A stretch of DNA of 64,000 bases from JBGTSJ01 sp041940305 (lineage in GTDB: Bacteria; Planctomycetota; Planctomycetia; Planctomycetales; Planctomycetaceae): NCBI GenBank assembly GCA_041940305.1, contig JBGTSJ010000004.1, positions 124,001 through 188,000 on the forward strand, written 5' to 3'. Made by a program: the position numbers and the translations under genes. How positions within the stretch are numbered: the first letter of the stretch is position 1; every line of letters starts with the position of its first letter. The notes beneath the pieces are model-generated. The model worked only from the letters and a program-made list of their open reading frames with translations. It ran no database searches and was not told the origin of the DNA. This document shows, one piece after another, positions 45,852 through 55,068 of the stretch.

Positions 45852-48584
45852 ATGCACGTGCCGCGCGATGCCGTCCTGCTCTGTGCGGCAAGATTCACCA
45901 TCGCGTGGTGCGCGGTCGCGTGGGCACCGGCGTTGGGAAGCGACCCGTCCCCTGAGTTCTTTCGTGCGATCAACCTCAACGGTCCGTCATTGGAGATTGA
46001 CGCGCATCTGTGGGAAGGGAGCGATTCTCCGAATTACCGGACGAGCGATCGCGCATTTGAGAATCAGTCTGTGCCGCTGCGTCCGGAAACCGATCCCGCG
46101 CGGGCTCAGATGATCCGCAGCAGCCGCTGGAACAACTCCGCCCGGATCGAGCTGATCAATGTGCCGGCGGGGCAGTATTCGGTGCTTGTCTACGTCTGGG
46201 AGGACAACAACCCGGAGACGATCCGTCTTGTATTGCAGGAGCGGGACGTCGCCGTGGATCTGCGGAGCGGAGAAGCGGGCGAATGGCGCCGGTTGGGGCC
46301 GTTCGTCGTGGAGGTCGGCGACGATCAGCGGATCCTGCTGACAACGCGCGGCGGCGCGGCGAACCTGTCCGGAATCGAGATCTGGCGCGGAGTCGGGCCG
46401 ATTCCGGAGCCTGGCGCACCGGGAGATCCTCCTTTGCCGGAGATCTCTGAGGCAGCGGCGGCGCATTTCACACTGCACGTTGCTCCGCTGCTGGCGCGGC
46501 ATTGCCTGGAGTGTCACGCGGGCACGTCCCCGAACGGCGGACTCGACCTGGCGCATTGGCAGCGGGCGATGACGGGCGGCGACAGTGGCGCCGTGATCGT
46601 TGCCGGCAAGCCGGATGAAAGCCTCTTGTGGCAGCTGGTTGCAGCCGACGCAATGCCTCAGGACCGGCCGCCGCTGAGCGCCGCAGAGAAGGGGGTGTTG
46701 AGGACATGGATCGAGGACGGTGCACCGTGGGGCGCCGCGACGATCGATCCCTTCATGGTCTCGACGGACCGGCGCGCCGGTTACGACTGGTGGTCGCTGC
46801 AGCCCGTGCGGACGCCGGTCGTGCCGTCGTTTCAGGGGGACGAATGGAGCCGCAACGAGATCGACCGCTTCATTCTGGCGCGGCTGCGCGATGCGGGGTT
46901 GTCGCCGGCCGAGGAAGCCGACCGCCGAACACTTATCCGCCGAGTGACGTTCGATCTCACCGGGTTGCCGCCCGCTCCGGCGGAGGTGCAGGCGTTCGAG
47001 AGGAGCGACGATCCCCGGGCATATGAGCAGTTGGTCGAGCGGTTGCTGCAGTCGCCGCACTACGGAGAGCGGTGGGCGCGTCACTGGCTGGACGTCATTC
47101 GGTTTGGAGAATCGCAGGGCTACGAGCGGAACAAGATCCGCGAGCACGCCTGGCGATACCGGGACTGGGTCATCGAGGCATTGAACGCGAACATGCCGTA
47201 CGACGAGTTTATACGGCGGCAACTGGCGGGAGACGTGCTGTACCCGGACGACCTGTCGGCGCTGATTGCCACCGGGTATCACGTGTGCGGGACGTGGGAC
47301 CAGGTGGCGCATCTCGAGGGCTCCAGCGAGATGCAGCGTGCGGCGCGGCAGGATGAACTGGAGGATCTGGTCAGCGCGTACAGCCAGGCGTTTCTCGGAC
47401 TGACAGTCAACTGCGCACGTTGCCACGATCACAAATTCGATCCCATCCCGCAGCGGGACTATTACCGGATTGCGGCCCTGCTCAGCGGGGTGAATCAGAC
47501 GGAGGCGGAACTGGCGGAGATCAGGCTGTCCCCCGATGCGTCCCTCGCTTCGCAGGCGAGTTTTGACGGGACGGCCCACGTCGTGATATCGCGGCAGCCC
47601 GGAGCGACGTTCGTGCTGGCGCGCGGTGATTATCGGCAGGCACGCGAGTTGGCATTCCCCGCCGGCCTGACGGCGGTGGCGAGGAACGGTCTGCCGGATG
47701 ACTTCGGGCTGGGCTCCGAGGCCGGCGATGCGGATCGCAGGCGGGCACTCGCCGTGTGGACGGCCGATCCGCGCAACCCGCTGACGGCACGGGTGTTCGT
47801 CAACCGCGTCTGGCATTACCACTGCGGCTGCGGGATCGTCGATACTCCCAGCGACTTTGGATTCAACGGCGGCCGGCCCAGCCATCCGGAGCTGCTCGAC
47901 TGGCTGGCCGCACGGTTCGTCGACAGCGGCTGGGACGTGAAAGAACTGCACCGCCTGATCGTGACCTCGGCGACTTACTGCCAGGCTTCACAGGTCGCCG
48001 ACGCGGCGGCCGAAGCGATCGATGCCGACAACCGGCTGCGATGGCGGTTCAACCGTCGGCGGCTGGAAGGGGAAGAGGTCCGGGACGCGATGCTCGCAGT
48101 CAGCGGCGCGCTCAACTCCCAGTTGGGCGGACCAAGCTATCGCGACATGCAGGTGAGTGGCGGAGTGATGGGAACCAACGCCGAATTCACCGACCCCACA
48201 CATGAATTCAGCGAGACGACCTGCCGCCGGACGATCTACCGGCTGTGGGCCCGTTCGGGCAACCTGCCGATGCTGGAGTCGCTGGATTGTCCCGATCCAA
48301 CCGTGATGTCCCCTGAGCGGACGCGAACGATCACTCCGCTCCAGGCGCTTTCGCTGCTCAACGGCCCCTTTGCGGAAGAGTGTGCGAAGCGGTTCGCGGC
48401 ACGGCTCAACGACGACACCGGCGGCGACCAGCACGACCGGATCGTCCGCGCATACCGGCTCGCATTCGGGCGGAGACCCACTGATCGCGAAATGAACCTC
48501 GCACGCGAGTTCATCGACGAGCAGGGACTGGAGCAATTCTGCCTGGTGTTGATGAATACGAATGCGTTTCTGTTCGTCGATTGA
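45852..48584 (+). CDS. PSCyt1/DUF1549/DUF1553 (PSD1) cytochrome-like protein
   Basis: A 910-residue exported protein. Signal peptide about 1-29. A malectin-like beta-sandwich (about 34-185) precedes PSCyt1 with CLECH (218-222). PSCyt2/DUF1549 follows, with CARCHDHKFDP (C521, C524, H525). DUF1553/PSD1 ends the protein (NPLTARVFVNRVWHYH, MSPERTRTITPLQALSLLN). The CxxCH motifs suggest heme. The family is a planctomycete hallmark, usually next to DUF1501, and is thought to handle polysaccharides. The start at 45852 is decided by the signal peptide. Confidence 0.93.
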   Translation: MHVPRDAVLLCAARFTIAWCAVAWAPALGSDPSPEFFRAINLNGPSLEIDAHLWEGSDSPNYRTSDRAFENQSVPLRPETDPARAQMIRSSRWNNSARIELINVPAGQYSVLVYVWEDNNPETIRLVLQERDVAVDLRSGEAGEWRRLGPFVVEVGDDQRILLTTRGGAANLSGIEIWRGVGPIPEPGAPGDPPLPEISEAAAAHFTLHVAPLLARHCLECHAGTSPNGGLDLAHWQRAMTGGDSGAVIVAGKPDESLLWQLVAADAMPQDRPPLSAAEKGVLRTWIEDGAPWGAATIDPFMVSTDRRAGYDWWSLQPVRTPVVPSFQGDEWSRNEIDRFILARLRDAGLSPAEEADRRTLIRRVTFDLTGLPPAPAEVQAFERSDDPRAYEQLVERLLQSPHYGERWARHWLDVIRFGESQGYERNKIREHAWRYRDWVIEALNANMPYDEFIRRQLAGDVLYPDDLSALIATGYHVCGTWDQVAHLEGSSEMQRAARQDELEDLVSAYSQAFLGLTVNCARCHDHKFDPIPQRDYYRIAALLSGVNQTEAELAEIRLSPDASLASQASFDGTAHVVISRQPGATFVLARGDYRQARELAFPAGLTAVARNGLPDDFGLGSEAGDADRRRALAVWTADPRNPLTARVFVNRVWHYHCGCGIVDTPSDFGFNGGRPSHPELLDWLAARFVDSGWDVKELHRLIVTSATYCQASQVADAAAEAIDADNRLRWRFNRRRLEGEEVRDAMLAVSGALNSQLGGPSYRDMQVSGGVMGTNAEFTDPTHEFSETTCRRTIYRLWARSGNLPMLESLDCPDPTVMSPERTRTITPLQALSLLNGPFAEECAKRFAARLNDDTGGDQHDRIVRAYRLAFGRRPTDREMNLAREFIDEQGLEQFCLVLMNTNAFLFVD

Positions 48585-48797
48585 GCACGTCAGTGCCAGG
48601 GGCCGCAGATGACGCGGATGGGGCGGATCGATGCAGATCAAAGGTAATCATGTGTAGGGCGTCCCCTCTTCCGCGCGAGACATGTCGATGACAGCGCCAG
48701 CACGACCGTGACCGAGGGGGAAGTGCGTGCCAATGCTGACGATCCGCGAGTATCTACTCGATCCGCGTCATCTGTGGCCTTGCCTTGAGATTGACCC

Positions 48798-50216
48798 ATG
48801 ACGCTCGCCCGACGCGACTTCCTGCGGCATGCCTCGCTTGCCCTGCCAACGATGGCGCTGGCCGATCTGCTCGCGCGCGATGGACTCCTGTTCGGAGCCG
48901 ACGGCGGCTTGCACCATCCGGCGAAGGCGAAGCACGTCGTCCAGATCTTCATTGGCGGCGGTCTGAGCCATGTGGACTCCTTCGATTACAAGCCCGCGCT
49001 GGAAACGTATCACGGACAGGACGTGCCGGAGTCGTTCGGGCCGCTGGACGTGTTCTTCGGCAAGGTCGGACGGCTGCACCAGTCGCATTACGAGTTCAAG
49101 CAGCGCGGCGAGAGCGGGCTGTGGGTGTCGGAGCTATTCCCGCAGATCGCGGCCGTGGCCGATGAGCTGACGGTGGTGCGCTCGATGGTAGCCGAGAGCG
49201 CGAACCATATTCCGGCGATCTTTCAGGCAAACACGGGCTTCCGGCAGATGGGCTATCCGACGATGGGAGCGTGGCTGTCGTACGGACTGGGGAGCGAGAA
49301 CGAGGCGCTGCCGTCGTTCGTGGTGCTGCCCGACGTGCGTGGGATTCCCAACTCGGCCGGCGGGGCGTTCAATTGGACGAGCGGGTTTCTGCCGGCTCAG
49401 CATCAGGGGGTGGCGCTCAGCACGAAGGGAGACAGTCCCGTGCGTGACCTGCAGCCCGCGGGCGGAGCGGACGCGGCGACGCAGGCGGCGCGGCTGGAGT
49501 ACCTTAATCGACTCAACGAATTGCACCTGGAGGAGCAGACGCAGACAGACCCGCTGACGGCCCGCATTCGCAGCTACGAACTCGCCGCACGGATGCAGCA
49601 GGCGATTCCAGAGGCGATGGACCTCGCAGCCGAGACCGACGAGACGCAGAAGTTGTACGGCCTTGATCGGGACGAATCTCGCGACGTCGGCCGCAATTGC
49701 CTGGCGGCCCGGCGGCTTGTCGAACACGGCGTGCGGACCGTGCAGATCTGGACCGGCGACGGCGTGTCTTGGGACGCGCACGGCGACATCACGGGCGGCG
49801 GCTACAAAAGCCACACCGGCGAGGCAAAGCGGGTCGATCAGCCGATCGCAGGGCTCATCCGCGACCTCAAGCAGCGCGGACTGCTCGATTCAACCCTGGT
49901 TATGATCACCACGGAATTCGGCCGCACCCCGTTCGCCCAGGCGGACAAGGGAACCCTCAGCAAAGGCCGCGACCATCACCCGCAGGGATTCACCAACATC
50001 CTCGTCGGTGCGGGCCTCAAACGCGGATTCGCCTTCGGCGGGACGGACGAGATCGGGTACGCCTCTGTGGTTGATCCCGTCACGACCTACGACTTCCACG
50101 CCACCGTCCTGCACCTGCTCGGCATCGACCATGAGCGGCTGACGTTCTATCACAACGGCATCCAGCGCCGGCTGACGAACGTGCATGGACACGTTGTGGA
50201 AGGGCTGCTGGCATGA
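48798..50216 (+). CDS. DUF1501 protein, Tat-exported
   Basis: A 472-residue protein. Tat-type signal ARRDFLRHASLALPTMA. Then VVQIFIGGGLSHVDSFDYKP, AANHIPAIFQANTGFRQMG-type segment, GVRTVQIWTGDGVSWDAH, LVMITTEFGRTPFAQ and GRDHHPQGFTNILVGAG. This is the DUF1501 family, related to the alkaline phosphatase/sulfatase fold, possibly acting with the cytochrome-like partner. It is 213 bases downstream of that gene on the same strand, probably in one operon. Confidence 0.93.
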   Translation: MTLARRDFLRHASLALPTMALADLLARDGLLFGADGGLHHPAKAKHVVQIFIGGGLSHVDSFDYKPALETYHGQDVPESFGPLDVFFGKVGRLHQSHYEFKQRGESGLWVSELFPQIAAVADELTVVRSMVAESANHIPAIFQANTGFRQMGYPTMGAWLSYGLGSENEALPSFVVLPDVRGIPNSAGGAFNWTSGFLPAQHQGVALSTKGDSPVRDLQPAGGADAATQAARLEYLNRLNELHLEEQTQTDPLTARIRSYELAARMQQAIPEAMDLAAETDETQKLYGLDRDESRDVGRNCLAARRLVEHGVRTVQIWTGDGVSWDAHGDITGGGYKSHTGEAKRVDQPIAGLIRDLKQRGLLDSTLVMITTEFGRTPFAQADKGTLSKGRDHHPQGFTNILVGAGLKRGFAFGGTDEIGYASVVDPVTTYDFHATVLHLLGIDHERLTFYHNGIQRRLTNVHGHVVEGLLA

Positions 50217-50363
50217 GCTAGGCGGGCGAGTTTGCGGCGTTCCTTCTGGTTGAGGAATTCGACGTCGATGAACTGCATGATGTCGGGGCGTCGCACTCCG
50301 GCCTTTCGGCCCGAGCGGGGGCGCAGTGCGCACAATCGCCGCTTTGTCGTATCGATTTCCCGT

Positions 50364-51476
50364 TTACGTAATGTGCGCCCCCTTCGTTTCGACGTAGACG
50401 GCGTACAGCGATGTGCTGCCGGTCATGAAGAGGCGATTGCGCTTGGTGCCGCCGAAGCAGACGTTGGAACAGATTTCGGGCAGACGAATCTGGCCAATGC
50501 GGTCGCCGTTCGGGGCGAAGATGTGAACCCCGTCGTAGCCGTCTCCGACCCAACCGGCCGAGGCCCATACGTTGCCGTCAATGTCGGCCCGGATGCCGTC
50601 GGCCAGACCGGCTCCGACCTTCTCTTCGCCGTCGGAGGTCGTGTAGGTCGCTTCCATTGAGGCAAACGTCCGGCCGTTGTCGAGCGTTTTGCCGTCAACG
50701 ACGTCCCAGACCTTGATGACCTTCTCGGCCTCTTTGTAATGCGACGCGCCCGTGTCGGCGACGTACAGTTTCTTGTAGTCGTTCGAGAAGCAGAGGCCGT
50801 TGGGCTTGAAAATCTCGTCGGTGACCTTCTCGATCTTTCCGGTGTTGGCGTCAATGCGGTAGACGGCCTCCTTGAGCAGCAGTTCTCCTTTGTTCCCCTC
50901 GTAGTTCATCAAACTCCCGTAACCGGGATCGGTAAACCAGATGGCGCCGTCGTCCGGATGCACGACCGCGTCGTTGGGAGCGTTAAACGGCTTTCCCTGA
51001 AACTCCTGCGCGAGGACGGTGAGCGAGCCGTCATACTCATAGCGGACGACGCGGCGGTTTCCGTGCTCGCACGAGATCTGGCGACCCTGGTAGTCGAACG
51101 TGTTGCCGTTCGAGTTTCCGGCGGGATTGCGGAACGTCGTGACGTGGCCGTCCTCTTCGAGCCAGCGCATCTGGACGTTATTGGGGATGTCGCTCCAGAG
51201 CAGATAGCGGCCGACGCCGTTCCAGGCGGGGCCTTCCGCCCAGAGCATCTCCGGGCTGTGGTATAGCCGCTGGATGGGCGTGTTGCCGAGTTTGTAGGGG
51301 GCGAAGCGGGGGTCCAGTTCGACCAGATCGGGATCGGGATATCGGACAGGCTGGGCGTCCGGACCAAAGTCACGTCCGAAAGCGGTCGAAGCAACGGCGG
51401 CCGCTCCGGCAGCGAGGAACGTGCGACGGGCGAGTGTGACGGACGAGAGCGAGGCAGCGTCAGGGAGGCGCGTCAT
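50364..51476 (-). CDS. SMP-30/gluconolactonase-like protein, Tat-exported
   Basis: A 370-residue protein. Tat-type signal LARRTFLAAGAAAVASTAFG. The six-bladed propeller motifs include LWAEGPAWNG, PFNAPNDAVVHPDDGAIWFT, KPNGLCFSNDYKKLYVADTG, and LADGIRADIDGNVWAS, with the metal-binding E, N, N and D pattern of SMP-30 lactonases. It likely hydrolyses a sugar lactone in the periplasm. Convergent with the DUF1501 gene. The start at 51476 matches the signal peptide. Confidence 0.9.
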   Translation of the reverse strand: MTRLPDAASLSSVTLARRTFLAAGAAAVASTAFGRDFGPDAQPVRYPDPDLVELDPRFAPYKLGNTPIQRLYHSPEMLWAEGPAWNGVGRYLLWSDIPNNVQMRWLEEDGHVTTFRNPAGNSNGNTFDYQGRQISCEHGNRRVVRYEYDGSLTVLAQEFQGKPFNAPNDAVVHPDDGAIWFTDPGYGSLMNYEGNKGELLLKEAVYRIDANTGKIEKVTDEIFKPNGLCFSNDYKKLYVADTGASHYKEAEKVIKVWDVVDGKTLDNGRTFASMEATYTTSDGEEKVGAGLADGIRADIDGNVWASAGWVGDGYDGVHIFAPNGDRIGQIRLPEICSNVCFGGTKRNRLFMTGSTSLYAVYVETKGAHIT

Positions 51477-51801
51477 GGTGTGGTGCGGCGTCGGTGTTGA
51501 GAGACGACAGGCGCGGTCGCAGCGACCGCCTGAGACTTGAAGGTCCATGATACCGGTCGCGAGTGAGAAGGGAACGCAGACGACGCAGATTCGGCCGGCG
51601 CACGCGAGCCAGCAGCAGCCGGGCACAAACCTGCTCGCACCGAAGTCATGATTGCGGACGTCCTGAAATCAGAACTGTCGTGAGCCCGAGGAACTCTCAC
51701 GAGATCAACTGTAAACCGCTCCGGCTGTTGATTCGATCCGACGCGATCACACCGCTATGATGCCGCCAGTTGGACCGGATCAACCAGTTTTGAGCAGCAA
51801 C
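51477..51801. other. Divergent promoter region between the SMP-30 gene and fumC
   Basis: No protein-like frame. TATGAT at 51756-51761 may be a -10 box for fumC, but no well-spaced -35 box was found. No other structure seen. Confidence 0.4.
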
Positions 51802-53226
51802 ATGAACGAGCATCGGATTGAACGGGACTCGATGGGCGAAGTGCAGGTCCCGGCGCACGCATACTACGGCGCACAGACGCAGCGGGCGGTGGAGAACTTT
51901 CCCATTTCCGGATGGACGCTGCATCGCGACCTGATCCATGCGATGGGACTGGTGAAGTTCGCCTGCGCGACGGCCAATCATGAGTTGGACAAGCTGACGT
52001 CCACCGGGAAGAACCGGCTGGATGCTGCGCAGGTGAAAGCGCTGCTGCAGGCCGCGCGCGAGGTCGCTGCCGGCAAGCATGACGACCAGTTTCCGATTGA
52101 CGTGTTCCAGACCGGATCGGGCACGTCGAGCAACATGAACGTCAACGAGGTGATCTCGAACCGGGCGATCGAGATCCTCGGAGGAGACAGATTCGCAGCG
52201 GCGAAAGGCGTTCATCCCAACGACCACGTCAACATGGGGCAAAGCACGAACGACACGTTCCCGACGGCGATTCACGTGGCCGTCGCCTGCTCCATCCAGG
52301 AGAAGCTGGTGCCGTCGCTGCAGCGGTTCGCAGACGTCCTGTCGCAGAAGGCGCAGGACTGGGACCGGATCATCAAAATCGGCCGCACGCACCTGGCGGA
52401 CGCCACGCCGCTGCGCCTGGGGCAGGAGTTCGGTGGATTCGCCAGGCAGCTGGAGCTGTCGGTGCAGCGAGCGGGCCGCGCGAAGAATGCGGTCCTCGAA
52501 CTGCCGGTTGGCGGGACGGCGGTGGGCTCGGGAATCAACACGCATCCGGAGTTCGGGAAGCGCGTCGCCGCGGCTCTCGCGCGGGAGACAGGACTGCAGT
52601 TCGCCGAAGCGGCCGATCACTTCGAAGCGAACGCCCAGCGGGACGGGCTCGTGGAGTGTCACGGCCAATTGAAGGCCATCGCCGTGACGCTGTTCAACGT
52701 CGCCAACAACATCCGCTGGCTGGGCTCAGGGCCGCGCTGCGGCTTTTATGAGGTCATGATCCCGGACCTGCAGCCCGGAAGCTCGATCATGCCGGGGAAG
52801 GTGAATCCCGTGATGTGCGAAAGTCTGATGCAGGTGGCAGCACGCGTGATCGGAAACGACGCCTGCGTGGCGTTCAGCGGCGCCACTGGCGGCAACTTCC
52901 AGCTCAATATCATGATGCCCGTCATGGGTCAGACGACGCTGGAGAGCGTCTCGCTGATGGCGTCGGCGACGGAGGCGTTTGTGAGCTTCTGCGTCGAGGG
53001 CCTTGAGGCCAATCCAGAAGCGTGCACTGCGAGCGTGGAAAAGAGCCTCTCAATGGTAACGAGCCTGAACCCGCACATCGGGTACGAGAAGGCGGCGCAG
53101 CTCGCAAAGGAGGCGTTCAAGTCCGGAAAGACGATCCGGGAGCTGTGTACCGAGCAGTCGATCCTGCCGGAAGACGTCCTCAACGCGGCGCTCGATCCAT
53201 TCTCCATGACCGAGCCGCAGGCGTAA
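51802..53226 (+). CDS. fumC: Class II fumarate hydratase
   Basis: A 474-residue enzyme interconverting fumarate and L-malate in the TCA cycle. Signature loop GSSIMPGKVNP (326-336), with TGSGTSSNMNVNEVISNRA, HPNDHVNMGQSTNDTFPTA and the active-site SS-loop. Length matches FumC (about 460-470). The start at 51802 gives the family N-terminus RIERDSMGEVQVPAHAYYG. A single gene, followed by the GH13 gene after 177 bases. Confidence 0.96.
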   Translation: MNEHRIERDSMGEVQVPAHAYYGAQTQRAVENFPISGWTLHRDLIHAMGLVKFACATANHELDKLTSTGKNRLDAAQVKALLQAAREVAAGKHDDQFPIDVFQTGSGTSSNMNVNEVISNRAIEILGGDRFAAAKGVHPNDHVNMGQSTNDTFPTAIHVAVACSIQEKLVPSLQRFADVLSQKAQDWDRIIKIGRTHLADATPLRLGQEFGGFARQLELSVQRAGRAKNAVLELPVGGTAVGSGINTHPEFGKRVAAALARETGLQFAEAADHFEANAQRDGLVECHGQLKAIAVTLFNVANNIRWLGSGPRCGFYEVMIPDLQPGSSIMPGKVNPVMCESLMQVAARVIGNDACVAFSGATGGNFQLNIMMPVMGQTTLESVSLMASATEAFVSFCVEGLEANPEACTASVEKSLSMVTSLNPHIGYEKAAQLAKEAFKSGKTIRELCTEQSILPEDVLNAALDPFSMTEPQA

Positions 53227-53403
53227 TCCCGTGCCTGATCGCGCAGCGTCGGCCGGACCGGTTCTCTTCGGAGAAACCCGTGTCGGCTGGCGACTAGGCA
53301 ACGTGGGGATTCATGGTTCAATAGATCAAGACAGCGGCGCACGGTGCGCTGCCTCGTGACCTGTTGCCAGCGGATCCGGCTGATGCATCGCAGCACCGGC
53401 ACC

Positions 53404-55056
53404 ATGTCCATTGAGGACCTCTGGTACAAGCACGCCGTCATCTACTGTCTGGATGTTGAGACGTATCTCGACGCAGACGGGGACGGCGTGGGAGACTTCG
53501 AGGGTTTGAGCCGCCGGCTCGATTATCTGGCCGGACTGGGCGTGACGTGCCTGTGGCTGCAGCCCTTCTATCCGTCCCCCAATCGCGACAACGGCTACGA
53601 CGTCAGCGATTATTACAGCGTCCATGACCGCCACGGCACGCTGGGAGATTACGTTGAGTTCATGAACGAGGTCCGCGCCCTGGGCATGCGGGTCATTGTG
53701 GATCTCGTCGTCAGTCACACGTCGATCGAGCATCCGTGGTTCCTGGCCGCACGGCGCGATCGGGAATCTCCCTATCGGGAATGGTACATCTGGGCGGATG
53801 AGCGCCCCGCCGACCATGACAAGGGGCTCGTGTTTCCCGGCACTCAAACGACCAACTGGACATGGGACGACGAGGCCCGGCAATACTACTTCCACCGGTT
53901 CTATGAGTTTCAGGCCGATCTCAACACGTGGCATCCGGGTGTCCGCAAGGAGATCCAGAAGATTATGGGGTTCTGGCTCGAACTCGGCGCCAGCGGATTC
54001 CGGATGGATGCCGTGCCGTTCCTGATTGAGCGGAAGGGGGCAGACGTCGAGCACGAGAAAGACTACGAGCTGCTGCACGAGATGCGCGACTTCCTGCAGT
54101 GGCGGACCGGAGACGCCATTCTGCTGGCCGAGGCCAATGTCCCGGCCGATGAGAGCCTGAAGTACTTCGGAAACAAGGGAGACCGGCTGCAGATGATGCT
54201 GAATTTCCCGGTCAACCAGCGGCTGTTCTATGCGATGGCGACCGCTGATGTCGGGCCCCTGATTGAAGCGCTCGAAGAGACCCGCGAGCATCCTCAGAAC
54301 GCGCAGTGGGTGCAGTTCCTCCGCAGCCACGATGAGCTGGACCTGGGGCGATTGACTGAGGAGCAGCGACAGAAGGTCTTTGACGCCTTCGGTCCCGATC
54401 CCGACATGCAGCTGTATCACCGGGGAATCCGTCGTCGGCTGGCGCCGATGCTCGGCAACGACCGGCGCAGGCTGGAGTTGGCGTTCAGCCTGCTGTTCGC
54501 GCTCCCCGGGACGCCGATGATCCAGTACGGGGATGAGATCGGCATCGGGGACGACCTGTCGCTACCGGAGCGGGAGGCAGCGCGGACTCCGATGCAATGG
54601 TCGGACGAACGTCACGCGGGCTTCTCGCGTGCGGACGAAGTGTTCCGGCCGGTCGTCTCTGACGACGAGTTCGGATTTCACAGGAAGAATGTCGCCTGTC
54701 AGCAGCGGGATCACGGTTCGATCCTCAATTTCGTCGAGCGGACGATCCGCGTTCGGCAGCAGTGCCAGGCGATCTGCTGGGGCGATTATGACGTGCTGGA
54801 CGTCGATGCCCCGTCGGTGCTCGTGCTGCGTCACTGGTGGCGGGGGACGTCGCTCGTGACGCTGCATAACTTCGCCGCTGACCCGGCGTTGGTTCGCCTC
54901 AAGCTGGACGGCGACCGGGTCGGCCGCCTCGTCAGCATGTTCGAGGATGAGTCAATCGAGGCGGACGCATCCGGCCGGCACGAGGTGGAATTGATGGGCT
55001 ACGGCTTCAAGTGGCTGCGGGTCGGTGCGGCCGACACCGCACTGGATCAACAGTGA
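53404..55056 (+). CDS. GH13 trehalose-synthase-like alpha-glucanotransferase
   Basis: A 550-residue GH13 protein. N-terminal HAVIYCLDVETYLDADGDGVGD and YPSPNRDNGYDVSDYY. Catalytic residues: D202 nucleophile (FRMDAVPFLIE), E243 acid/base (LLAEANV), D310 (SHDELD). The trehalose synthase signature is RSHDELDLGRLTEEQR. The Asn of two conserved NH motifs is Ser here (S104 H105; S308 H309), unlike typical relatives. Probably interconverts maltose and trehalose or acts on related glucans. No signal peptide. It starts the two-gene unit with the SDR. Confidence 0.88.
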   Translation: MSIEDLWYKHAVIYCLDVETYLDADGDGVGDFEGLSRRLDYLAGLGVTCLWLQPFYPSPNRDNGYDVSDYYSVHDRHGTLGDYVEFMNEVRALGMRVIVDLVVSHTSIEHPWFLAARRDRESPYREWYIWADERPADHDKGLVFPGTQTTNWTWDDEARQYYFHRFYEFQADLNTWHPGVRKEIQKIMGFWLELGASGFRMDAVPFLIERKGADVEHEKDYELLHEMRDFLQWRTGDAILLAEANVPADESLKYFGNKGDRLQMMLNFPVNQRLFYAMATADVGPLIEALEETREHPQNAQWVQFLRSHDELDLGRLTEEQRQKVFDAFGPDPDMQLYHRGIRRRLAPMLGNDRRRLELAFSLLFALPGTPMIQYGDEIGIGDDLSLPEREAARTPMQWSDERHAGFSRADEVFRPVVSDDEFGFHRKNVACQQRDHGSILNFVERTIRVRQQCQAICWGDYDVLDVDAPSVLVLRHWWRGTSLVTLHNFAADPALVRLKLDGDRVGRLVSMFEDESIEADASGRHEVELMGYGFKWLRVGAADTALDQQ

Positions 55057-55068
55057 CACGAGGACCGC

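Noticed and set aside
45987..47951. Long open frame opposite the first PSCyt-type gene (about 654 codons)
   Set aside because: No domain and Arg/Gln-biased composition. The forward frame has clear family motifs along its whole length.
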